NCBI GenBank assembly: GCA_030427735.1
Contig: JAUIBP010000002.1
Location: forward strand, 186,001 to 250,000
Source: Bacteroidia bacterium
GTDB taxonomy: Bacteria > Bacteroidota > Bacteroidia > Flavobacteriales > Flavobacteriaceae
Length of the DNA: 64,000 nucleotides
Direction: 5' to 3'
Shown: positions 25,880 through 35,543 of the stretch, piece after piece
Layout of the letters: each line of letters starts with the position of its first letter
Position numbering within the stretch: position 1 is the first letter of the stretch
The notes under the pieces: model-generated
Databases searched by the model: none
Told to the model about the DNA's origin: nothing
Seen by the model: only the letters and a program-made list of their open reading frames with translations
Translations under genes and position numbers: made by a program

Positions 25880-27182
25880 TTCGTTTCTATTTAAACGTAT
25901 AGACAATGCTCCTTTAATTGTATTTCGCATTATTTTTGGTGCATTGTGTTTTTTAGAAACCGTAGGCGCTATTTTTACCGGCTGGATAAAACGCACTTTA
26001 ATAACTCCCGAATTCACCTTTTCGTTTATCGGTCTGGAATGGCTACAACCCTTACCCGGTAACGGCATGTATTTTTACTATGCTTTTATGGGACTTTTAG
26101 GACTTTGCATAATGGTTGGCTACAAATACAGATGGAGCACCTTAGCATTTACAGTACTTTGGGCTAGCACTTACTTTATGCAAAAAGCTTCGTACAACAA
26201 CCACTACTACCTATTAATGTTACTTAGTGGCTTAATGGCTATACAACCTGCCAACACCTATCTGTCTGTAGATGCCAAACAAAACCCTAATATTAAACAG
26301 ATATCTATGCCGTATTGGTGCAGCTTTGTTTTTATACTACAAATGTTTATTGTGTACACTTACGGTGCCATTGCCAAAATTTACCCCGATTGGCTAAACA
26401 CTTCGGTGATGGAACTTTTAATGAAAAGCAAAGCTCATTTTATTTTGGTTGGCGACCTGTTACAGCAAAAATGGCTACATTACTTTTTAACTTATGGTGG
26501 TATTGCTTTTGATGGATTTATTATACCATTGTTATTGATTAAGCAAACACGAAAATGGGCATTTTTTGCATCCATTTTCTTTCATTTATTCAATTCGTTT
26601 ATCTTTCATGTAGGCATTTTCCCGTATTTATCTCTTGCTTTTGCATTGTTTTTTTTCGAACCAAAAACCATACGAAACATCTTTTTAAAGCGAAAGCCTT
26701 TATATGAAGGCTCCGAAGTAATTATTCCTAAACACCAAAAAATTGGAAGCTTTATATTTGCCTTATATTTCGTTATTCAATTGGTATTACCGTTACGCCA
26801 TCATGCCATAAAAGATAATGTACTTTGGACCGAAGAAGGCCATAGAATGTCTTGGCGTATGATGCTGCGAACTAAAGGCGGACACGCAACTTACACCATT
26901 AAAAACCACACACTAAATACCACCGAAAAAGTAAACTTAAAAACCTATTTGAGTCCTAAACAAATTCGTTTAGCATCCTCTAAACCAGATGTTATTTGGC
27001 AATTTTCGCAACGTTTAAAAAACATTTATAAAGCTAAAGGACAAGACATTTCTGTTTACGCCAATATATTTGTAAGCGTAAATGGTAAACCAACAAAACG
27101 CTTAATAAATCCCGATGTAGATTTAGCCAACGAACCTTGGCCTTACTTTAAACACAGCGATTGGATTTTACCCTCAAAATAG
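25872..27182 (+). CDS. HTTM domain (vitamin K-dependent carboxylase-like) membrane protein
   Basis: 436 residues with about eight membrane helices in the first 300 residues, then a soluble C-terminal part (~300-436). The N-terminal pattern DNAPLIVFRIIFGALCFLE and the FHLFNSFIFHVGIFPYLSLA segment are typical of HTTM proteins, related to the membrane part of gamma-glutamyl carboxylase. Catalytic function in bacteria is unproven. It overlaps ribF and precedes serS, an arrangement I recall from other flavobacteria. Confidence 0.88.
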   Translation: MINSFLFKRIDNAPLIVFRIIFGALCFLETVGAIFTGWIKRTLITPEFTFSFIGLEWLQPLPGNGMYFYYAFMGLLGLCIMVGYKYRWSTLAFTVLWASTYFMQKASYNNHYYLLMLLSGLMAIQPANTYLSVDAKQNPNIKQISMPYWCSFVFILQMFIVYTYGAIAKIYPDWLNTSVMELLMKSKAHFILVGDLLQQKWLHYFLTYGGIAFDGFIIPLLLIKQTRKWAFFASIFFHLFNSFIFHVGIFPYLSLAFALFFFEPKTIRNIFLKRKPLYEGSEVIIPKHQKIGSFIFALYFVIQLVLPLRHHAIKDNVLWTEEGHRMSWRMMLRTKGGHATYTIKNHTLNTTEKVNLKTYLSPKQIRLASSKPDVIWQFSQRLKNIYKAKGQDISVYANIFVSVNGKPTKRLINPDVDLANEPWPYFKHSDWILPSK

Positions 27183-27217
27183 GTTTATATTTTATTTCTT
27201 TCAACCTAAAATCTTTT

Positions 27218-27226
27218 TACTTTTGC
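27218..27226 (+). promoter_or_regulatory. Bacteroidota -7 promoter element for serS
   Basis: TACTTTTGC fits TAnnTTTGC. It lies upstream of the structured repeat at 27246-27341, so that repeat would be in the transcribed serS leader (about 130 bases). Confidence 0.5.
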
Positions 27227-27245
27227 CCTCAATAAAGTTTCAACC

Positions 27246-27341
27246 TGCGTTAAGGATTGCAGCGGCATCCTTTTTGTGTTTTTCCACAAAAAGATATAGC
27301 GGAAAGCCTGATCTTGTTTTTAGTAAAAAACAAGAAACGCC
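27246..27341 (+). repeat. REP-like structured element, copy A (serS leader)
   Basis: Begins GCGTTAAGGATTGCAGCGG and runs through a hairpin (TTTTTGTG / CACAAAAA), then GATATAGCGGAAAGCCTGA, then a second hairpin (CTTGTTTTT / AAAAACAAG), ending in AACGCC. The same order of motifs occurs on the minus strand at 33954-34045. From memory, similar GCGTTAAGGAT ... GCGGAAAGCCTGA strings recur in Flavobacteriaceae genomes. Confidence 0.75.
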
Positions 27342-27354
27342 AAAATTATAAACC

Positions 27355-28626
27355 ATGTTACAAGTACCTTTTATACGAGACAACAAAGATTACGTTATCG
27401 CCAATTTAACGAAACGAAATTTTGATGCCACTAACGTAATTACCGAAGTTTTAGAACTGGATGAAGCGCGCAGACGTACCCAAACCGAACTGGATAACAC
27501 CCTTGCAGAATCCAACAGCTTGTCTAAAGAAATAGGAAACTTGTTTAAAAGCGGTGAGGCTAAAAAAGCAACTATTTTAAAAGAAAAAAGTGCAAAACTT
27601 AAAACCTTATCGAAAGAATTATCAGACACTTTAAACGCTACAAACGACGCTTTAAACGAGTTGCTGTACAAAATACCTAATGTACCAAACGATAGTGTAC
27701 CAGCAGGAAATAGCGAAGACGATAACGAAGAAGTATTTAGAAATGGAGACATCCCTACACTATTTAACGACGCATTACCACACTGGGAACTCGCCAAAAA
27801 ATACGACATTATAGATTTTGAATTAGGTAATAAAATTACAGGAGCTGGTTTTCCCGTTTACAAAGGTAAAGGCGCACGATTACAACGCGCTTTAATCGCT
27901 TATTTTTTAGATAAAAATACGGCTGCTGGTTATACCGAATATCAATTACCACTAATGGTAAACGAAGCCTCTGGCTTTGGCACAGGCCAATTACCAGACA
28001 AAGAGGGACAAATGTACCATGTTACTGCCGATAATTTATATTTAATTCCGACAGCAGAAGTGCCTGGCACCAACATTTTTAGAGATGTTGTACTAAACGA
28101 AACCGACCTGCCTATAGGCATTACAGGATATACCCCTTGTTTTAGACGTGAGGCTGGAAGCTACGGCGCACATGTACGAGGTCTTAACCGCTTACACCAA
28201 TTTGATAAGGTTGAAATATTACGTGTAGAACACCCTAACAACTCTTACCAGGCTTTAGATGCTATGGTAGAGCATGTAAAATCGATACTGGACGACCTTA
28301 AATTGCCGTATCGCATTTTACGTTTATGTGGTGGCGACTTAGGGTTCACTTCGGCCTTAACGTTCGATTTCGAAGTCTTCTCGACAGCACAAGACCGTTG
28401 GTTGGAAATTTCTTCTGTGTCTAATTTTGAAACCTTTCAGGCAAATCGATTAAAATTACGTTTTAAAAATAGTGAAGGCAAAAACGAATTGGCCCACACC
28501 TTAAATGGTAGTGCCTTAGCCCTACCTCGTGTTTTAGCAGGTATTTTAGAAAATTACCAAACCGAAAATGGCATAAAAATCCCTGAAGTTTTAGTGCCAT
28601 ACACAGGATTTTCTGTAATTGACTAA
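27355..28626 (+). CDS. serS: Seryl-tRNA synthetase
   Basis: 423 residues, full length. The N-terminal coiled-coil arm (~25-110) binds the tRNA-Ser long arm. The class II core has motif 2 FRREAGSYG and motif 3-region EISSVSNFETFQANRLKLRF read in parts, ending with the usual NGSALALPRVLAGILENYQ. It charges tRNA-Ser with serine in the cytoplasm. The leader holds a REP-like structured element. The C terminus PYTGFSVID is standard. Confidence 0.97.
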   Translation: MLQVPFIRDNKDYVIANLTKRNFDATNVITEVLELDEARRRTQTELDNTLAESNSLSKEIGNLFKSGEAKKATILKEKSAKLKTLSKELSDTLNATNDALNELLYKIPNVPNDSVPAGNSEDDNEEVFRNGDIPTLFNDALPHWELAKKYDIIDFELGNKITGAGFPVYKGKGARLQRALIAYFLDKNTAAGYTEYQLPLMVNEASGFGTGQLPDKEGQMYHVTADNLYLIPTAEVPGTNIFRDVVLNETDLPIGITGYTPCFRREAGSYGAHVRGLNRLHQFDKVEILRVEHPNNSYQALDAMVEHVKSILDDLKLPYRILRLCGGDLGFTSALTFDFEVFSTAQDRWLEISSVSNFETFQANRLKLRFKNSEGKNELAHTLNGSALALPRVLAGILENYQTENGIKIPEVLVPYTGFSVID

Positions 28627-28645
28627 CGCGCGGCAAAGTACAGGT

Positions 28646-28873
28646 TTACTTACATAATTTTACGGTAAAGCCATAATTAAACCGACCAAATGCTAAAAAT
28701 TTGCGTCGTTTAACGAATAAGCCCTCGTGAATTTTGAATTTTAAATAATTCTTTCGTATTTCGTAAGACCAAATGTAATAACCTACGATTATGAAGAATG
28801 TTATAAGACTCATACTGATGGTAGCGCTTATTATTTTAGCGAGTAAAGTTTTAACATCAGATTTCGAATTCAT
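28646..28873 (-). CDS. Small membrane protein, hypothetical
   Basis: 75 residues counted from the ATG at 28873 (MNSKSDVKTLLAK); an in-frame ATG at 28900 is an alternative. One hydrophobic helix (~18-38, SMSLITFFIIVGYYIW) is followed by a basic aromatic tail (KRRKFLAFGRFNYGFTVKLCK). It is convergent with serS, 19 bases from its stop. Not recognised; a single-pass membrane protein is inferred. It may be spurious, because a rightward terminator lies upstream of it at 29002. Confidence 0.4.
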   Translation of the reverse strand: MNSKSDVKTLLAKIISATISMSLITFFIIVGYYIWSYEIRKNYLKFKIHEGLFVKRRKFLAFGRFNYGFTVKLCK

Positions 28874-29001
28874 GACAACGCATACAGGCTCCAAAAACAT
28901 TGTAGCCTATCCGTAAAATATATACAGATAAACCCAATCGAGTAATTGAATCATACTTAAATTGACAGTAGATTAATAGCACTTTTATTTTGGTTGGTAG
29001 G

Positions 29002-29027
29002 AATGCCTGATTTTTCAGGCATTTTTT
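29002..29027 (+). terminator. Strong hairpin terminator in the serS-TPR gene gap
   Basis: Stem AATGCCTGA / TCAGGCATT with a 4-base loop and six T. By its T-tract it reads rightward, although the nearest annotated upstream gene is leftward; it may end an extended serS transcript or an unannotated small RNA. Confidence 0.85.
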
Positions 29028-29161
29028 ATACCCTAAATTGTCTTTACTTCGCTATCTTTACAAGAAAACACTTCCTGTTTTGGAAGGCTAAAAAACTAGT
29101 TGCAATAGCAGTAAAAACTCATTTCTTAGCAACTAAACTCTTCAATAATTACACGTAAACT

Positions 29162-30943
29162 ATGAGATTTTTAATCGTAATATATGGCTTCCTTTTTTGT
29201 TCGGGCATGTTTGCTCAAGAAGACATTATTGCTAAAGAATATTTTAAAAATGGTGAATTTGAAAAAGCACTACTCGCTTATCAAAAACTACATAGCAAGA
29301 ATCCGTTAAACATTAATAATACCTTAGCGTTGGTAGAAACCTACCAACAGCTAAAACAATATCCGGAAGCGCAAACGCTATTAGAGCAAACCCTTACACA
29401 AACCAATTACCCAGCTTTTTATGTAGAACTGGGATACAATTTTGAGCTACAAAACAACAATACCAAAGCCGAAGAAAATTATAATATCGCATATACCAGT
29501 ATAGATGCCAACCCCAATTATGTGTTTTCGGTTGCAAAAAGCTTTCAAACACATTCGCTTTTAGATTGGGCAATTAAATCTTACGAAAAAGCGATGGCCA
29601 ATAACGACAATTTAAATTTTAACATGCAGTTAGCCCAAATCTATGGCGAACAGGGCGATGTAGAAAAAATGTTTGTAAGCTACACCAACTTTTTAGAAAA
29701 AAATCCTACTTATGTCGATGAAATTAAACGGGCATTTAGCGAATTTTTACACGAAAACGGTAGCGACCCGAATAATGTTATGCTACGTAAAATTCTGCTA
29801 AAAAAAATACAGCAACAGCCCGATCTACTCTGGAACGATTTATTAAGCTGGTTATTTATCCAACAAAAAGAATTTAATAAAGCCTTTGCACAAGAAAAAG
29901 CCATTTATAACCGTCAGCCCGAAAGCTTAGACCGCATTATAGATTTAGCCGAAATAACTGTAAAAGACCATGACCTAGAAATGGCCACAACCATTTACGA
30001 TTATATTATAGACACAGCTCAAGATACAGATACTAAATTAGAAGCATATTACAATCTGCTTCAACTTAAAACCACTCAGGCTTCCACCAAAGATTATTAT
30101 GCTATCAAACAAGAATACCGATCACTTTTCGACACTTATGGCCAGCAAACCCAAACCTTACAACTACAAATTGCCTACGCCCACTTTTTAGCCTTTACAG
30201 AGCATTCTCCAGACCAAGCCGAACAGGCCTTAAAACACTGCTTAAGCTTATCGCTTAACGAACAACAAACAGCACAGGTAAAACTGGAATTGGCAGACAT
30301 TCTGGTGCTCCAAGAAAAATTTAACGAAGCGCTTATTTATTACACACAAATACAGCGCAACCTAAAAAACAGTACGATTTCACAAGAAGCGCGTTTTCGC
30401 GTTGCCAGAACCAGTTATTTTAAAGGCGATTTTAAATGGGCAGAATCGCAGCTTAACATACTTAAATCATCAACATCGCAACTTATCGCTAATGATGCTC
30501 TAGAACTTAAACTATTGATATCCGACAATAAATACGAAGACTCAACCCAAACCGCACTAAAACAATATGCCAAAGCCGATTTATTGGCCTACCAAAATAA
30601 AATTCCCGAAGCCATAACCGTTTTAGATTCTGTTTTAAAACATCATAGCCAAGAACCCATTGCAGAACAAGCGCTGTATAAACAAGCCCAACTGTTAGAA
30701 CTGCAAAAGGATTACACCTTGGCAGAAAACAATTACAACACTCTTTTAACAAGCCACACCAATAGTTTGCTTTTAGACGATGCTTACTTTGCCTTAGCGC
30801 AACTCTACAACAACCATTTAGAGCAACCCGAAAAAGCAAAACCTTTATACGAGTATATCATTTTTAATTTCACCGATAGCATCTATTTTGTCGAAGCCCG
30901 AAAACAGTACAGAAGTTTACGTGGCGATACGTTAAGCGAATAA
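29162..30943 (+). CDS. Tetratricopeptide-repeat protein, secreted
   Basis: 593 residues. A signal peptide (to ~residue 18, GMFAQ) is followed by TPR-like helical repeats over the full length (for example EYFKNGEFEKALLAYQKLHSKNP, AEQALYKQAQLLELQKDYTLAENNY, read in parts). Periplasmic protein-interaction scaffold by inference. It starts a tight rightward cluster with the GNAT, DUF4286, rsmA and mgtE genes (4 bases to the GNAT gene). No enzymatic motif is present. Confidence 0.85.
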   Translation: MRFLIVIYGFLFCSGMFAQEDIIAKEYFKNGEFEKALLAYQKLHSKNPLNINNTLALVETYQQLKQYPEAQTLLEQTLTQTNYPAFYVELGYNFELQNNNTKAEENYNIAYTSIDANPNYVFSVAKSFQTHSLLDWAIKSYEKAMANNDNLNFNMQLAQIYGEQGDVEKMFVSYTNFLEKNPTYVDEIKRAFSEFLHENGSDPNNVMLRKILLKKIQQQPDLLWNDLLSWLFIQQKEFNKAFAQEKAIYNRQPESLDRIIDLAEITVKDHDLEMATTIYDYIIDTAQDTDTKLEAYYNLLQLKTTQASTKDYYAIKQEYRSLFDTYGQQTQTLQLQIAYAHFLAFTEHSPDQAEQALKHCLSLSLNEQQTAQVKLELADILVLQEKFNEALIYYTQIQRNLKNSTISQEARFRVARTSYFKGDFKWAESQLNILKSSTSQLIANDALELKLLISDNKYEDSTQTALKQYAKADLLAYQNKIPEAITVLDSVLKHHSQEPIAEQALYKQAQLLELQKDYTLAENNYNTLLTSHTNSLLLDDAYFALAQLYNNHLEQPEKAKPLYEYIIFNFTDSIYFVEARKQYRSLRGDTLSE

Positions 30944-30947
30944 AACC

Positions 30948-31463
30948 ATGACTATAGCAACTACAGACCGTTTAGAACTTGCAGAACTGAACATAAACGA
31001 TGCTCCGTTTATGCTTAAACTTATGAATACCCCGCACTGGTTAAAATTTATTGGAGACCGACAGATTAACTCTGTAGAAGATGCCAAATTAAACATACAA
31101 AACAACCACATTACCAGTTATAAAACTAACGGTTTTGGATTTTACAAAGTGCTTTTAAAAGAAGAAGACTATAAACCTATTGGTTGTTGCGGACTCATAA
31201 AACGAAAAGAATTAGATGGCGTAGACATTGGTTTTGCATTTCTGCCAGAATACGAAGGTCGTGGCTTTGGCTACGAATCGGCTTCGGCCATTCTTAAAAT
31301 CGCACATTCCAAATTTAAATTAAACAGCATTTTAGCAATTACATTGCCAACTAATAAAAATTCCATTAAATTACTTGAAAAATTAGGCCTAACCTATCAA
31401 AAAACAGTAATTCCTTTTGAAGATGGTATAGAGTTGCTGTTATTTGCAAAAAAATTGATTTAA
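30948..31463 (+). CDS. GNAT family N-acetyltransferase (RimJ/RimL type)
   Basis: 171 residues. Acetyl-CoA-dependent GNAT fold: TTDRLELAELNINDAPFMLKLMN at the start, GFAFLPEYEGRGFGYESA as the P-loop-like CoA site (about 96-113), and NKNSIKLLEKLGL near the end. The substrate is unknown; RimJ/RimL relatives acetylate protein N termini or small amines. It ends immediately before the DUF4286 gene. Confidence 0.88.
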   Translation: MTIATTDRLELAELNINDAPFMLKLMNTPHWLKFIGDRQINSVEDAKLNIQNNHITSYKTNGFGFYKVLLKEEDYKPIGCCGLIKRKELDGVDIGFAFLPEYEGRGFGYESASAILKIAHSKFKLNSILAITLPTNKNSIKLLEKLGLTYQKTVIPFEDGIELLLFAKKLI

Positions 31464-31784
31464 ATGTATATCTATAACGTAACCTCGAATGTAGACGACA
31501 GCATACACGACGAATGGTTAAAGTGGATGCAAACCGTACACATACCACAAGTATTGGCATGCAACACGTTTTACGAGGCTAAACTTACAAAGGTTTTGGT
31601 TGAAGAAGATATGGGCGGACAGACCTACTCGGTGCAATATCGCGCCAAAACACGCGAAGATTTAAACCGTTATTACACCAATTTTGCAGAAACGTTAAAA
31701 GCCGAAACCTTAAAGAAATTTGCAGATCGCGTACTATCATTCCGTACCGAATTAGAAGTTGTCGACATATACACCACTAAATAA
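31464..31784 (+). CDS. DUF4286 family protein
   Basis: 106 residues, soluble, no signal. The DUF4286 pattern is visible ([49 protein letters not shown]). These are ferredoxin-fold-like small proteins found next to rsmA in Flavobacteriia; the role is unknown. Start abuts the GNAT stop and the rsmA ATG follows after 7 bases, so the group is one operon. Confidence 0.88.
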   Translation: MYIYNVTSNVDDSIHDEWLKWMQTVHIPQVLACNTFYEAKLTKVLVEEDMGGQTYSVQYRAKTREDLNRYYTNFAETLKAETLKKFADRVLSFRTELEVVDIYTTK

Positions 31785-31791
31785 AAATAAC

Positions 31792-32571
31792 ATGACGGTT
31801 AAAGCAAAAAAACATTTAGGCCAACATTTCCTTACCGATGAAAGCATTGCAGAACGTATTGCAAACACGCTCTCGCTACAAGGCTACGACAATGTTTTGG
31901 AAATAGGCCCAGGAATGGGAGTTTTAACCAAATACCTGCTTCAGCGCAAAACAAAAACCCATGTTATAGAAATCGATACCGAATCTGTAGAATATCTAAA
32001 AGCCAATTACCTAAATTTAGCCGATCGCATTATAGAAAAAGACTTTCTTAAATACGATATCAACCAAGTATTTAATCAGCAACCTTTTGCTATTATTGGT
32101 AATTACCCATACAATATTTCATCGCAAATCGTTTTTAAGACCTTAGAATTACGCGATCAAATTCCAGAGTTTTCAGGCATGTTCCAAAAAGAAGTTGCCG
32201 AGCGTATTTGCGAAAAAGAAGGCAGTAAAACCTACGGCATCTTATCGGTACTTACACAAGCGTTTTACGATGCAGAATACCTGTTTACAGTACCGCCGTC
32301 AGTATTTAATCCGCCTCCAAAAGTAGATTCGGGTGTATTGCGATTAACCCGAAAAGACAACTATAAATTAACCTGTAACGAAACCCTCCTTTTTAAAGTC
32401 GTTAAAACGGCATTTCAACAACGCAGAAAGACACTTCGTAACAGTTTAAAAACATTCAATTTAAGCGATAATTTAAGAGAAGATAGTATCTTTGGGCAAC
32501 GTCCAGAACAATTATCGGTACAACAATTCATTAATCTAACAACACGTATAGAGCAAGATTTAAAAACGTAA
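31792..32571 (+). CDS. rsmA: 16S rRNA (adenine1518/1519-N6) dimethyltransferase
   Basis: 259 residues from the ATG at 31792, chosen because the conserved N terminus is [12 protein letters not shown]; an upstream in-frame start overlaps DUF4286. It dimethylates two adjacent adenines near the 16S 3' end. SAM-binding motif [13 protein letters not shown] and catalytic [13 protein letters not shown] (the N-x-P-Y motif) are present, and [12 protein letters not shown] marks the C-terminal domain. mgtE follows after 5 bases. Confidence 0.97.
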   Translation: MTVKAKKHLGQHFLTDESIAERIANTLSLQGYDNVLEIGPGMGVLTKYLLQRKTKTHVIEIDTESVEYLKANYLNLADRIIEKDFLKYDINQVFNQQPFAIIGNYPYNISSQIVFKTLELRDQIPEFSGMFQKEVAERICEKEGSKTYGILSVLTQAFYDAEYLFTVPPSVFNPPPKVDSGVLRLTRKDNYKLTCNETLLFKVVKTAFQQRRKTLRNSLKTFNLSDNLREDSIFGQRPEQLSVQQFINLTTRIEQDLKT

Positions 32572-32576
32572 CAGTA

Positions 32577-33950
32577 GTGGAGGAAATCGATGATAACATC
32601 CAGTTTAAAATAAGCGACGAGCTTATAGAAAACGTAGAACGTTTAATAGCTTCTAAAGACGACCAGAACATCTTAGAGTTATTAAACGCATATCATCATG
32701 CCGATATTGCCGAAATTTTAGAAGAAACCGATGTCGAGCACGCCACTTACGTTATAAAATTACTAGATAGCGAAAAAACGGCCGAAGTATTAATGGAATT
32801 AGACGAGGATACTCGCGAAAAAATTCTAGCTACTTTATCCGCTAAAGAAATTGCCGAAGAAATTGAAGAACTCGACACCGACGACGCTGCCGATATCATT
32901 TCCGAACTTCCGCAAGACCGACAACAACACGTTATCTCGCAAATAGAAGACCACGAACACGCGCAAGACATTAAAGACTTGTTGCGTTACGACGACAACG
33001 TAGCCGGTGGTTTAATGGCTAAAGAGCTGGTAAAAGTTAACGAAAACTGGAAAGTTACAGAATGTGTTAAAGAAATGCGGGCACAAGCCGAAAACGTAAC
33101 CCGTGTACATTCCATTTACGTGGTCGATAATAACGAAAAACTCATCGGCCGCCTCTCGCTAAAAGATCTCCTTATAGCTTCGCCCAGAGACCATATTTCT
33201 AACGTCTACATACCTAAAGTAGACTATGTTTATGTAGACGAAGATGTTGAAGAAGTAGCAAACATCATGCAAAAATACGATCTGGAAGCCATTCCAGTAG
33301 TCGATAAAAACAAAACCCTTTTGGGCCGTATTACCATCGACGATATTGTAGACGTTATTCGCGAAGAAGCCGAAAAAGATTATCAGCTTGCTGCCGGTAT
33401 TACCCGCGATGTCGAAGCAGACGATAGCATCTGGAAACTTACAAAAGCCCGTTTACCTTGGCTACTTATAGGCATGTTTGGCGGTTTAGGTGCAGCCAGC
33501 ATCATCAATGGCTTTAGCTTTGCCATGACCACCTACCCAAAATTACTCATATTTATACCTTTGGTACAAGCCACAGCCGGTAACGTAGGTGTACAATCTT
33601 CGGCAATCGTGGTACAGGGCCTAGCCAACAATACCGTAAAAGGCGAAATACTAAAACGCCTATTAAAAGAATTTATGCTTGGCCTAGTTAACGGTATTGC
33701 CATTGCAATTATCGTATTACTCATCAGTCATTTTTTATTCAAAACTACCTACCTCGTATCTATAACCATAGGCATAGCCATAATTACCGTAATTATTATG
33801 GCAGCACTTATAGGTACGTTTATCCCAATATTTTTAGACAAACGCGGCATAGACCCCGCCGTTGCCACAGGGCCTTTTATTACCACCAGTAACGATGTTT
33901 TTGGTATTTTAATTTACTTCTCAATAGCCAAACTCATTTTAGGATTTTAA
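32577..33950 (+). CDS. mgtE: Magnesium transporter MgtE
   Basis: 457 residues starting at a GTG (VEEIDDNIQF), the only start that keeps the conserved N-terminal domain and avoids overlap with rsmA. The cytoplasmic N domain (~1-135, helical, acidic) is followed by a CBS pair (~140-260), then a long plug helix and five membrane helices (~290-457). It is a Mg2+-gated Mg2+ channel. Motifs ADIAEILEE, YDDNVAGGLMAKE and TAGNVGVQSSAIVV are characteristic. It ends the ribosome-maintenance operon and is followed at once by a REP-like element. Confidence 0.96.
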   Translation: MEEIDDNIQFKISDELIENVERLIASKDDQNILELLNAYHHADIAEILEETDVEHATYVIKLLDSEKTAEVLMELDEDTREKILATLSAKEIAEEIEELDTDDAADIISELPQDRQQHVISQIEDHEHAQDIKDLLRYDDNVAGGLMAKELVKVNENWKVTECVKEMRAQAENVTRVHSIYVVDNNEKLIGRLSLKDLLIASPRDHISNVYIPKVDYVYVDEDVEEVANIMQKYDLEAIPVVDKNKTLLGRITIDDIVDVIREEAEKDYQLAAGITRDVEADDSIWKLTKARLPWLLIGMFGGLGAASIINGFSFAMTTYPKLLIFIPLVQATAGNVGVQSSAIVVQGLANNTVKGEILKRLLKEFMLGLVNGIAIAIIVLLISHFLFKTTYLVSITIGIAIITVIIMAALIGTFIPIFLDKRGIDPAVATGPFITTSNDVFGILIYFSIAKLILGF

Positions 33951-33953
33951 TAT

Positions 33954-34045
33954 AGGCGTTCCCTAACGGTCAGGCTTTCGCGACTCGCTTTTTTACGCTT
34001 TAGGCGCAAAAAGAGCTCAAACAAATCGCTCTATCCTTAACGCAA
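33954..34045 (-). repeat. REP-like structured element, copy B (3' of mgtE)
   Basis: Read on the minus strand it begins GCGTTAAGGATAGAGCG, goes through a hairpin around GCGCAAAAAGAGC, then GTCGCGAAAGCCTGAC and ends GGGAACGCC. This is the same motif order as the serS leader copy at 27246-27341, in opposite orientation. It starts 3 bases after the mgtE stop. Confidence 0.75.
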
Positions 34046-34078
34046 AACTTCGTAACTTAGCACACATTTTTCTAGATT

Positions 34079-35017
34079 ATGAATATACTGCATCTCGACA
34101 GCAACCATCCATTATTAAAAGCGCAACTCGACGCACTGGGCCATATTAACCACGACGATTTCACTTCATCAAAATCAGAAATCGAAGCTAAAATACAGCA
34201 GTACGATGGCATCATTATTCGCAGCCGTTTTACAATCGATAAAGCATTTTTAGACGCGGCAACCAATCTAAAATTTATTGGTCGTGTAGGGGCTGGCTTA
34301 GAAAACATCGACTGCGATTACGCGCAATCTAAAGGTATTTATCTTATTTCTGCCCCAGAAGGCAACCGCAATGCTGTAGGCGAACATGCCTTAGGCATGC
34401 TACTCGCTTTATTTAATAATCTTAATAAAGCCGATCGCGAAGTACGTGCAGGCCAATGGTTACGAGAAGCCAACAGAGGTATAGAATTAGACGGAAAAAC
34501 AGTAGGAATTATTGGCTATGGCAATATGGGCAAAGCCTTTGCAAAAAAATTACGCGGTTTTGATGTTACCACATTGTGCTACGATATTAAAAACCAAGTA
34601 GGCGACGACAACGCTACTCAAGTAAGCCTAGCAGAGTTTCAAGAGCGTGTAGATGTGGTTAGCCTACATACACCACAAACGCCCCTAACAGTTAACATGG
34701 TAAACACCAATTTTATTAACGGTTTTAAAAAACCCTTTTGGTTTATTAATACCGCACGCGGAAAAAGTGTGGTTACAACCGATGTAGTTAAAGCGCTAAA
34801 AAACAAACAAATTTTAGGAGCAGGCTTAGATGTATTGGAATACGAAAAATCGTCGTTCGAAAATTTATTCACCCACCAAGAGCTTCCTGAAGCCTTACAA
34901 TATCTTATTCAGGCAGAAAACGTATTATTATCCCCACATATTGCAGGCTGGACAGTTGAGAGTAACATGAAACTCGCCCAAACGATAGTCGATAAAATTA
35001 AAGCAAAATTTAACTAA
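34079..35017 (+). CDS. D-isomer specific 2-hydroxyacid dehydrogenase (phosphoglycerate dehydrogenase-like)
   Basis: 312 residues. The NAD-binding Rossmann motif is GIIGYGNMGKAFAKKL (about 143-158). Catalytic residues of the family are visible: Arg in FINTARGKSVV, an acidic residue in the GLDVLEYE stretch, and His in SPHIAGWT. An N-terminal substrate lobe has GRVGAGLENIDCDYA. It oxidises or reduces a 2-hydroxy acid; the lack of an ACT domain separates it from long-form SerA, and the substrate is uncertain. It starts a rightward unit with the DUF1801 gene. Confidence 0.9.
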   Translation: MNILHLDSNHPLLKAQLDALGHINHDDFTSSKSEIEAKIQQYDGIIIRSRFTIDKAFLDAATNLKFIGRVGAGLENIDCDYAQSKGIYLISAPEGNRNAVGEHALGMLLALFNNLNKADREVRAGQWLREANRGIELDGKTVGIIGYGNMGKAFAKKLRGFDVTTLCYDIKNQVGDDNATQVSLAEFQERVDVVSLHTPQTPLTVNMVNTNFINGFKKPFWFINTARGKSVVTTDVVKALKNKQILGAGLDVLEYEKSSFENLFTHQELPEALQYLIQAENVLLSPHIAGWTVESNMKLAQTIVDKIKAKFN

Positions 35018-35042
35018 CTTTAAGGTGTTAAACACAAACACC

Positions 35043-35498
35043 ATGACATACGACGCCAAAACCCCAGAAGAATACATTAATCTTTTACCTGAAGACCGCA
35101 AAACAGCGGTCTCTAAATTAAGAACTACCATTCTAAAACATCTTCCTAAAGGTTTTGAAGAAACCATAAGTTACGGCATGATAGGCTACGTTGTTCCGCA
35201 TGCACTCTACCCTAACGGATACCACTGCGACCCCAAATTACCATTACCGTTTATGAACATTGCGTCTCAAAAAAATTTTATTGCTGTATACCATAGCGGT
35301 ATTTATGCAGACGACAATTTATTAGAGTGGTTTACCTCGGAATTCCCAAAACATTCTAAATACAAATTAGACATGGGCAAAAGCTGCATCCGGTTTAAAA
35401 AACCAGAAAGCATCCCTTTCGATCTTATTGGCGAATTAGCTACTAAAATAACTCCAGAACAATGGATTGATATATATGAAAGCGCTATAAAACGTTAA
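35043..35498 (+). CDS. DUF1801 domain protein
   Basis: 151 residues from the ATG at 35043 (MTYDAKTPEEY); an in-frame GTG at 35025 is less likely. The DUF1801 pattern is present: TPEEYINLLPEDRKTAVSKLR, GFEETISYGMIGYVVPH, and SCIRFKKPESIPFDLI. These are small YdhG-like proteins of unknown activity. It lies 25 bases after the dehydrogenase gene. Confidence 0.88.
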   Translation: MTYDAKTPEEYINLLPEDRKTAVSKLRTTILKHLPKGFEETISYGMIGYVVPHALYPNGYHCDPKLPLPFMNIASQKNFIAVYHSGIYADDNLLEWFTSEFPKHSKYKLDMGKSCIRFKKPESIPFDLIGELATKITPEQWIDIYESAIKR

Positions 35499-35543
35499 TA
35501 TCAAAAACATAATAAACGCATAACCACACTAAATACTCGACTC

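Noticed and set aside
27227-27354. T-box riboswitch controlling serS
   Set aside because: T-boxes are not known in Bacteroidota, and no specifier loop or T-box core motif is visible; the structure is explained by a dispersed repeat with a second copy.
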